Below are positions 36,601-42,342 of a DNA stretch of 44,017 nt, piece after piece. Below the pieces are notes generated by a model. The model ran no database searches and was not told where the DNA came from. It worked only from the letters and a program-made list of their open reading frames with translations. Each line of letters starts with the position of its first letter. Position 1 is the stretch's first letter. Where the stretch lies: contig JACCTC010000344.1 of assembly GCA_013812655.1 (NCBI GenBank), positions 1-44,017 of the forward strand, written 5' to 3'. The position numbers and the translations under genes are program-made. Source of the stretch: Deltaproteobacteria bacterium. GTDB lineage: Bacteria > Myxococcota_A > Polyangia > Haliangiales > Haliangiaceae.

Positions 36601-36939
36601 CGTCAGCTCGTAGATGTCCTCGATGCCGCGCGATGCCTTGAACACCAGGGCATCGAAGCCCGGCGTGATCGGTGTCCCGAGCTCGACGCTGAGCGCCTTG
36701 GCGCGCGCGATCAGCTCCGCGGGATCCGAGATATCAGCCGGCGTGATCTTGTTCATCACCTCCTCGGCCGTGAAGCCGAGCATCCGCTCCGCACCGACGT
36801 TGAAGATCTGGATGACGCCCTTCGCGTCGGTGGCGATGCTGGAAAAATTCGCGCTGTTGAAGATCGCGCTTTGCAGCGCACCGGTGTTCAGCAGCGCGTC
36901 GGCGTCCGGGGACGAGTCGATCAGTTCGGTCGTTGACAC
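33595..36939 (-). CDS. Hybrid histidine kinase with four PAS domains and two receivers
   Basis: The protein has 1,114 residues from a GTG start. Three almost identical PAS-PAC units of 142 residues each (20-161, 162-303, 304-445) are followed by a divergent fourth PAS (about 456-570). The HisKA domain has the phospho-acceptor His596 in MSHELRTPLNAI. The ATPase domain has the N box around N711/N715, DQGIGIS at about 767 and GTGLGLAM at about 798. Two receivers follow, with Asp912 in LITLDIMLPNMDG and Asp1036 in LIVLDLMMPEVNG, each with the conserved Lys downstream. There are no membrane segments, so it is a cytoplasmic sensor, perhaps of redox state or ligands. It is coupled to a single receiver gene and divergent from a REC-pseudokinase gene. 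No Shine-Dalgarno is seen before the GTG. Confidence 0.94.
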   Translation of the reverse strand: MSTTELIDSSPDADALLNTGALQSAIFNSANFSSIATDAKGVIQIFNVGAERMLGFTAEEVMNKITPADISDPAELIARAKALSVELGTPITPGFDALVFKASRGIEDIYELTYIRKDKSRFPAVVSVTALRDAQDVIIGYLLIGTDNTARKHAEDALLKAGALQSAIFNSANFSSIATDARGVIQIFNVGAERMLGFTAEEVMNKITPADISDPQELIARAKTLSVELGTPITPGFDALVFKASRGIEDIYELTYIRKDKTRLPAVVSVTALRDINGTIIGYLLIGTDNTARRHAEDALLKAGALQSAIFNSANFSSIATDATGVIQIFNVGAERMLGYEAAEVMNKITPADISDPKEVIARAHALSAELGTPIAPGFEALVFKASRGIEDIYELTYIRKDGSRFPAVVSVTALRDAQGAIIGYLLIGTDNTARQQVEDERAKLDQKLRDYQFYTRSLIESNIDAMMTTDPRGIITDVNKQTEALTGCTRDELIGAPFKNYFTDPRRAEAGINRVLTEGKITNYELTARDRDGNLTVVSYNATTFHDRDRRLQGVFTAARDVTELKRYEQTLQQKNVELEDASRMKSEFLANMSHELRTPLNAIIGFSEVLKDGMMGELSAQQARFIGDIFSSGTHLLSLINDILDLSKVEAGKMQLDLESVQVASLFVNSLSIIREKAAARKIRLRIEDGDAGGSIFADARKVKQIVYNLLSNAVRFSEEGGEVTLLAARVPRAKVGELSGFGAGRTLPLPDNSFEEFLQISITDQGIGISPEGLEQLFRPFSQIDSGLSRKFEGTGLGLAMIKLLAELHGGTVAVESVVGEGSRFTVWLPVRTTDTEASVSESQVDIAVVHHAARPGAPTALIVEDDYKSAELVRMQLEAHGFNVLHAPSAEAALELVNNHPVQLITLDIMLPNMDGWEFLAQLKKVPELGRIPVVIISIVADRTKGFALGAAAVMEKPMSRQELYESLVMIGLFPVASGGTLKVLVVDDDPKAVELVAARFKGLASTILRAHGGAAAIAMANQELPDLIVLDLMMPEVNGFDVVEALRTNPATAKIPVVVMTAKQITPEDAARLSEGDTVFVEKAELDQQRFMSEVGRAMSGRGPVVNRG
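35605..36882 (-). repeat. Three tandem 426 bp PAS-coding repeats
   Basis: Units run 36882..36457, 36456..36031 and 36030..35605. Each starts with codons for GALQSAIFNSANFSSIATDA and ends near DNTAR. Units 1 and 2 differ at about 10 of 142 residues by eye; unit 3 is somewhat more diverged and its last ~10 residues are not conserved. The exact period suggests recent unequal crossover or gene conversion. Confidence 0.9.
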
Positions 36940-36984
36940 TAGGGATCGTGCACCTTAGCCCATCGAGCCGATTCGAGGGCTCTC

Positions 36985-37042
36985 TCAATTGTGACCTTCG
37001 CGGTCGCTCGGCCAGACGGCCTCGCTCCCCTTCGGTCAATTG
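36985..37042. promoter_or_regulatory. Pair of TCAATTG sites in a divergent promoter region
   Basis: Two copies of TCAATTG (36985-36991 and 37036-37042), each around a CAATTG palindrome, lie 51 bp apart, close to five helical turns. They sit between the hybrid kinase and the pseudokinase gene in otherwise GC-rich DNA. They are possible sites for a shared regulator; no family can be named. Confidence 0.25.
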
Positions 37043-37131
37043 GTCTCGATCTCCGTCGAGAGGTAGCCGGCCCTGATTCTCACGAGTGGTCGCTAGCCCT
37101 GCAGCGCCACCAGGACAGGATAGGCTGCCTC

Positions 37132-38322
37132 ATGAGCTCCACAGGCGGCGACGCGTCGAAGGTGAAGCTCCTACTCGTCGACGCCAGCGAGCGCGCGCTC
37201 GTCCCGCTTGCCCAGATCCTCGACCTGCCCGACCGCGAGCTCTTCCTGGTCAGCTCGGGAGCGGAGGCGCTCGCCGCGACCGAGACCCACGACTTCGCCC
37301 TGATCCTGCTGGCCGTCGAGTTGCCGGTGATGGACGGCTTCGCGACCGCCGCGAAGCTCAAGGCCAGCGAGCGATCGCGGCTCGTCCCGATCATCTTCAT
37401 CACCACCGGCCACGCCGACGCGGCGCAGATCAGCAGCGCGTACGAAAGCGGAGGCGTCGACCTCGTCCACCGCCCGTTCGACGCCGCGATCATGCGCGCC
37501 AAGGTGGCCGTGTTTGTCGACCTCCACCAGGCGCGCGAGCAGTTGCGTGCGCACGAGGTCCGAGCCCGTGGCGAAGCCGATCGCCTCGCAGCGAGCCTCG
37601 TCGAGGCCGACAGGCTTCAGCAGCAATTTCTCTCGACGCTCGGCCAGGAGCTCCGGCCGCCGCTGAACGCGATCCTCGGGTGGATCCGCATGCTGCGCGA
37701 CGGCTCGATCCGCGAGGCGCAGCGGGTGCGTGCGCTCGAGACGGTGGAGCGCAACGCCATCGCGCAGCTCGCCTTGATCGAGGAGATGATCGACATCAGC
37801 AGGATGACGAGCGGCACGCTCAGCCTCGAGCTCGGCACGGTCAACCTGGTGGATGTCGTCGGGCTGGCCGTCGAGGACGTCCGGCCGCTCGCCCTCGAGA
37901 AGCAGGTCACGCTGTTCGCGGCGCTCGAGCGCGACGTCGCGCCGCTGTCGGGCGATGTCGAGCGGCTGCGTCAGATCGCGCACCGGCTCATCGGTAACGC
38001 CGTGAGCTGTACGCCCACCGAGGGCGTCGTGACGGTCTCGCTGTGCAACGTCGACGGCGAGGTCGAGCTCGCGATCACCGACACCGGGCCCGGCATCGAG
38101 CCGAATCTCGTCCCGAAGGTCTTCGAACGGTTCGCGGGTGAGACGGGGATACCACACGCCGCGGGCGGTCTCGGTGTCGGCCTCGCGATCGTCCGCCACC
38201 TGGTCGAGCTCCACGACGGGAAGATCGGCGTCGAGAGCGCCGGGCTCGGGCAGGGATGTCGCTTCGTGGTGAAGCTGCCGGTGACCGGCCGCCAGCCGCG
38301 CACCGACGACGAAGTGCGCTGA
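37132..38322 (+). CDS. REC-HisKA-HATPase protein lacking both phospho-acceptor residues (pseudo hybrid kinase)
   Basis: The protein has 396 residues. Residues 10-128 are a receiver fold whose phospho-acceptor Asp is Ala61 (LILLAVELPVMDG) and whose conserved Lys is Arg114 (LVHRPFD). Residues about 160-230 are a HisKA dimerisation helix pair in which the phospho-acceptor His is Gln172 (TLGQELRPPLNAI). The HATPase domain (about 270-385) keeps its ATP-binding residues: N289, DTGPG at 317-321 and GGLGVGLAI at about 345-353. It can probably bind ATP and dimerise but cannot run a normal phosphorelay, so a regulatory or scaffold role is inferred, possibly towards the neighbouring kinase. The ATG at 37132 starts just before the receiver; the upstream in-frame extension lies in the promoter region. 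Confidence 0.9.
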   Translation: MSSTGGDASKVKLLLVDASERALVPLAQILDLPDRELFLVSSGAEALAATETHDFALILLAVELPVMDGFATAAKLKASERSRLVPIIFITTGHADAAQISSAYESGGVDLVHRPFDAAIMRAKVAVFVDLHQAREQLRAHEVRARGEADRLAASLVEADRLQQQFLSTLGQELRPPLNAILGWIRMLRDGSIREAQRVRALETVERNAIAQLALIEEMIDISRMTSGTLSLELGTVNLVDVVGLAVEDVRPLALEKQVTLFAALERDVAPLSGDVERLRQIAHRLIGNAVSCTPTEGVVTVSLCNVDGEVELAITDTGPGIEPNLVPKVFERFAGETGIPHAAGGLGVGLAIVRHLVELHDGKIGVESAGLGQGCRFVVKLPVTGRQPRTDDEVR

Positions 38323-38329
38323 ATCGGCT

Positions 38330-38427
38330 CACCGCGCCTCAGTCGCCCCCTACGGGGGTTCCTTCGCGCAAGGTGTTTTTCATCGGCGCTGCGCGCCGAC
38401 CAAAAATCGATCCACCGCGCCTCAGTC
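38330..38427. repeat. 15 bp direct repeats flanking a structured 68 bp spacer
   Basis: CACCGCGCCTCAGTC occurs at 38330-38344 and 38413-38427, the second copy overlapping the 3' end of the transporter gene. Between them are two hairpins: CCCCC-TAC-GGGGG (38346-38358), followed on the plus strand by TTCCTT as a weak terminator for the pseudokinase gene, and TCGGCG-CTGCG-CGCCGA (38383-38399), flanked by TTTTT and AAAAA. It may be a small dispersed repeat or a convergent terminator region. Confidence 0.45.
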
Positions 38428-40665
38428 TCGCTCGCCGCCCTGGCGTGCTTGCACGACGGTCGCGCGCAGCAGATCCGCGAGGATCTCGCGAGCGCTCCGT
38501 GCGGCCGGCAGCGGGGCGAGGGCGCCGACGAGCGGCCATACCGCGTCGCGGATGTCGTGCGGCAGGATCGTCTGGAGATATTCGAGCGCGGTGCCGCGAT
38601 GGCGCACGTCGGCGTGCCGCAGGGCGCGATAGGCCATGCGCATCGGCTCGCGGTCGAGGTGCAGGCTCAGAATCGTGAACACGTGCTCGAGCGTGCGATC
38701 GACGCGGTCGCGCGCGAGCAGATCGTCGACGAGCGCGTTCGCTTCTTCGATCACGCTCGGGTCCGCCTCGAACTCGGGCGCGGCGGCGCCGGGGGCCTTG
38801 CGGTCGACCTCGATCAAGATCGCTTGCACGATCTTCTGCCGCGAGATGACGATGCCGGGGTTCGCGTCGGAGATCTTCATCAGGGCGCGGCCACACGCGT
38901 AGCGGACCTCGAACCGCTCGTCGTAGATGCCGAGCAGCAGCCCATCGGCAGCGCGCTGGGTCGTACACGCGGCGAGCGCGTACGGAATCCGGCGGCGCAC
39001 CCGGAAGTCCATCTCCGGGTCGATCAGCGCGTCGATCAGCTGCCCGGTCATGACCGGTGCCGCCCGGCACAGCGCCTCGAGGGCTTCGGCGTGCAGCTGC
39101 TTGTGCGCCAGCATCAAGATCAAGAAGCCGGCCACCGGCGTCGTGGTGTCGAGCTGCATCGCGCGCAGCGAGCTCGCCGTCGCCTCGACCTCACCGGCGA
39201 GCAAGGCGCGACCGTCGGGCAAGGCCATCGGATCGCGCAGCGCGTCCGAGGCGGGGCCTGCGCCCAGGCCGTCGTCCACGACGACGGTTCCGTGCGACGG
39301 CGTCGACGGATCGTGACGTGGCCGCAGCAGCTCGACGCGCTGGATCAGGTTCTCGCGCTCGAGGTACTCGGCGGTCTCCTCGACCGAGATGTTGGGCTGG
39401 GACAGCGAGGGGAGGGCGAGCTGCGTGGCCCCCTCGCGCATGCCGTGCTCGAGCGCGGTGACGTAGCCGGCGTGGAGCCTGCGCACGACCTGCAGGGTCA
39501 GGACGCCGAGCACGACGACCGTGCCGAGCAGGAACGACGCGGAATCTTCGGTCGTGATCGCGAGCACGAGCACGACGATGCCCGCCGCGGCGATCGTGCC
39601 GAGGCGATCGAAGCCGATATCGATCTGCGCCTTCATCGAGCGCTTCTGGTGCTCGGATAGCGGCGTGTAGAGCAGCTCGTACGCCGATCGATACAGCGTG
39701 TTGCGCTCGACGGCCTCCGCGCCGCGAAGCAGCGACGTGGTGACAAACCCGGGCGCCGCGAGCCCGACGAGCCCGCCGGTGATGATCACGGCGGGGAGGA
39801 CCGCGATGTTCGCCGTCAGCCCGAGCTTCTCGAGCGCCCACTGACCGACGACGATCTGGATCAGAAGCGAGATCACCGCGACCGCGAGCCAGAACAACGA
39901 GAAGAACATCAGTAGCGGCGCACCCTTCTCGAAGGTCTGCGCGGCCTGCAGACTGAACAGGTAGTCGAGCAACGACGACGACGCCGACGCGAGTGCGACG
40001 AGGAGCGCGAGGTTCCGCAGATAGGGCTCGCGGCGGAGGAGTCGCACCGCGGAGACCTGGACGTGCGCCACCTCGGCGACCACGGGACCGGCGACGGCGC
40101 GCGCTCGACCGCGCAGCCGCAGCGTGCCGACCAGGCAAGCTCCATGCAACGCGGCGAGGATGAGCACCAGCGTCGGCAGCTCGACGAGCGTCGCCACGCG
40201 CCACGCCATCAGCGCTCCGAGGACGCCGCCCACGGTCCCGCCGATCGCGATCCGGCCGACAGCTCGCCGCGCCGTGTGCGGGTCGAAGCGCTCGTTGATG
40301 AGCGACCAGAACGCCGTCATCAGCAGCGGCCCGAACACCGCGAGGTGCAGGTAGATCGCGATCGCCATCGCCGCGGGCGAGACCTGGCCGATCGTCCACT
40401 CGATGACGAGGCCCACCATGCTGGCGCCGAACAGGATCGGCAGGACCGCGGCAGGCGAGTAACGCGTCAGCAGGCGAGAGATCCACAGGGCCGCGACCAG
40501 CGACAGCACCGCGCCCACGGCCATCACGCCGGGCAGCATGCTGACCGAGAAGCTCGTCAGGAACAACGCGTCACGCGCTGCCTTGCCCGCGACCTGATGC
40601 GCGATCATCGCCGCCGATGTGAATGCGGCTGCGTGCGTGCCGGTTGCGGCTCTCACCGATGACAC
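38422..40665 (-). CDS. Npt-like (nucleotide transporter/MFS-fold) membrane protein with C-terminal HEAT-like domain
   Basis: The protein has 747 residues. The first 420 or so contain about twelve hydrophobic segments. The opening HQVAGKAARDALFLTSFSVSMLPGVM and the later NTLYRSAYELLYTPLSEHQKRSMKAQIDIGFDRLG match the ATP/ADP-translocase-like Npt family pattern found in some free-living bacteria. A soluble tail (about 480-740) is helical and repetitive, of HEAT type, for example IDALIDPEMDFRVRRRIPYALAAC and YDERFEVRYACGRALMKI. Nucleotide exchange is established only for intracellular parasites and plastids, so the substrate here is open. The GTG at 40665 is preferred because AGG lies 7 nt upstream; a GTG at 40683 abuts a GATACT hexamer that may be the -10. 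It converges on the pseudokinase gene. Confidence 0.82.
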   Translation of the reverse strand: MSSVRAATGTHAAAFTSAAMIAHQVAGKAARDALFLTSFSVSMLPGVMAVGAVLSLVAALWISRLLTRYSPAAVLPILFGASMVGLVIEWTIGQVSPAAMAIAIYLHLAVFGPLLMTAFWSLINERFDPHTARRAVGRIAIGGTVGGVLGALMAWRVATLVELPTLVLILAALHGACLVGTLRLRGRARAVAGPVVAEVAHVQVSAVRLLRREPYLRNLALLVALASASSSLLDYLFSLQAAQTFEKGAPLLMFFSLFWLAVAVISLLIQIVVGQWALEKLGLTANIAVLPAVIITGGLVGLAAPGFVTTSLLRGAEAVERNTLYRSAYELLYTPLSEHQKRSMKAQIDIGFDRLGTIAAAGIVVLVLAITTEDSASFLLGTVVVLGVLTLQVVRRLHAGYVTALEHGMREGATQLALPSLSQPNISVEETAEYLERENLIQRVELLRPRHDPSTPSHGTVVVDDGLGAGPASDALRDPMALPDGRALLAGEVEATASSLRAMQLDTTTPVAGFLILMLAHKQLHAEALEALCRAAPVMTGQLIDALIDPEMDFRVRRRIPYALAACTTQRAADGLLLGIYDERFEVRYACGRALMKISDANPGIVISRQKIVQAILIEVDRKAPGAAAPEFEADPSVIEEANALVDDLLARDRVDRTLEHVFTILSLHLDREPMRMAYRALRHADVRHRGTALEYLQTILPHDIRDAVWPLVGALAPLPAARSAREILADLLRATVVQARQGGERD

Positions 40666-40750
40666 GTAGGGACCTGCACCCACAGTATCGCGGTTCGCGC
40701 GGCTGTGCCTCGATGCCCCGTTCGTGCCAGTTAGACCAGACTCGCGTGCG

Positions 40751-42208
40751 TCAACGGCGGAGCAGCGACGCGACCGTGATCTCGCCGAACGCCGTCGGTA
40801 GCTCGATCGTGGCAGGCCGCTGAGCCGGTTCGGCGGGCGCCGGGATCGAGAGGCCGAAGATCTGGAGGCACATCTCGTTCGTCGTCTGCTCGCCGAGCGT
40901 GACGTCGATCGGCGCGCTCAGGTTCGCGGCGTGCATCATCCGCTGCACGAACGGGTTCTCGATCGTGTTGTCCCAGCGGCACTCGATGTCGATCACGTCT
41001 CCCGCGGCGATCGATGGCAGTTGCTCGAGCGGCGCGGCGTACTGGTAGGTGCGCTGCCAGTCGAAGTTCCACGCGCCGTTCGCGAGACACTCGTCCTTCG
41101 GGTCCGTCCCCCGCGCCGCGGTGCGCTCGATCTTCGCCGAGATATGCGTGCCGATCAGGTGCATGTGCGGGTTCGCCGAGAACAGCCGGACGTCGGTCGT
41201 GGCGCCGAGGTCGGGGATCGTGATCCGCATGCGCTCGCGGTGATCGGCGACCCCCGCCGGGATCAGGAAGCGTGGCGTGCCGGCATCGCTGGTGCCCGGC
41301 AGCAGCTCGGGCGCCTGGAACGCGTTGCCGAATGCGCCGACGAAGTACATCCGCTTCGGCCACACCGACGAGAACCGCAGATCGACCGCGGTCGCATCGG
41401 GGGCGTTGACGAGGTTTGCCGGGTGATAGTGGATCTGCATCACGAGCTTGGCGCCGGCGAGGATCGGCACCGCGATGTCGCTCGACGTCTGCATCGGCTG
41501 GTTACCCGGCGTCCACACGTTGACGACGAAGTTCCCCGGCGTCGCAGTGCCGCATTCGAAGGGCTTCCCGATCCCGCGCTGGGCGACGAGCGCGTCGTGC
41601 TCGGCCCCCGGCGGCACCTCGGTGATCACGGCGTGATGGACGACGAGATCGTTGTCCGGGCGGACCTGCAGGCCAGTGAGCCACTCGAGCTGGGTGTTAC
41701 CGGGATCGAGGACGAAGCAGATGAACTGATCGCGATCGCCCGACGTTACCCAGGGCTCGCTCGGCACGAGCGTCTTGGTGATGCCGGACAGCGTGGTGCT
41801 GGGCGGCGCCGGGATCTCGGCAACCGTCCCGAGTGGGTGACCCGCCTCGATCCACGCGCGCAGCGTGTTCTTGTCCTGGATCGTGAGCCGCGGATCGTCG
41901 ACCCACGAGAACCGCGGCGAGCAATCGGGTTCTTCGCGGGCATCGAATGGCGGCATCGCGCCGCGATCGATCTCGTGGAGCATGCGCGTCGAGTTCTCGA
42001 CCACGGCCTCGTAGTCGGTCAGCGGGAACGGTGCGATGCCACCGTCCTGGTGGCAGCTCATGCAGTGATTCGCCACGATCGGCGCGACATCCTGGTACCA
42101 GGTCGCGCGGGCCGCGCCGCCATCTGGAGCGAGCTCGGAATCGTTGCCACAAGCTGCCGCGCCGAGGCCGGCGAGCCCGCACGCGAGAAGGATCTTCGTG
42201 AAGCGCAT
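40751..42208 (-). CDS. Copper type II monooxygenase-like lipoprotein with an N-terminal haem c motif
   Basis: The protein has 485 residues. The signal MRFTKILLACGLAGLGAAAC ends at a lipobox Cys, so it is lipid-anchored. Just after it a cytochrome c-type motif CMSCH (in VANHCMSCHQDGG) suggests one covalent haem. The main body matches the peptidylglycine/dopamine monooxygenase fold: HH in DLVVHHAVI, HYH in LVMQIHYHP, HMH in SANPHMHLIG, and a downstream Met in TTNEMCLQIFG as the second-copper ligand. The full ligand set suggests a working copper oxygenase, with the haem as a possible electron donor; the substrate is unknown. The Shine-Dalgarno GAGG is 9 nt before the ATG at 42208; a longer frame to 42541 overlaps the divergent kinase gene. 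A TATCAT hexamer (42256..42251) is a possible -10. Confidence 0.88.
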   Translation of the reverse strand: MRFTKILLACGLAGLGAAACGNDSELAPDGGAARATWYQDVAPIVANHCMSCHQDGGIAPFPLTDYEAVVENSTRMLHEIDRGAMPPFDAREEPDCSPRFSWVDDPRLTIQDKNTLRAWIEAGHPLGTVAEIPAPPSTTLSGITKTLVPSEPWVTSGDRDQFICFVLDPGNTQLEWLTGLQVRPDNDLVVHHAVITEVPPGAEHDALVAQRGIGKPFECGTATPGNFVVNVWTPGNQPMQTSSDIAVPILAGAKLVMQIHYHPANLVNAPDATAVDLRFSSVWPKRMYFVGAFGNAFQAPELLPGTSDAGTPRFLIPAGVADHRERMRITIPDLGATTDVRLFSANPHMHLIGTHISAKIERTAARGTDPKDECLANGAWNFDWQRTYQYAAPLEQLPSIAAGDVIDIECRWDNTIENPFVQRMMHAANLSAPIDVTLGEQTTNEMCLQIFGLSIPAPAEPAQRPATIELPTAFGEITVASLLRR

Positions 42209-42342
42209 GGGGCAGGACCTCAGCAATCCCCGTACCGGACGCAAGTCCCCATGATACGGCAGGATCTGGTGAGACCGTGGGAAAACCCCACGCTCACACT
42301 GTCGGGTTTCTCCGTTCCCACCGCGATACGCTGACAGGGCCG

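Noticed and set aside
42277..42291. Hairpin GTGGG-AAAAC-CCCAC in the divergent region before the Ser/Thr kinase
   Set aside because: A 5 bp stem with no tail and no relation to a clear promoter; not enough to call a terminator or operator.
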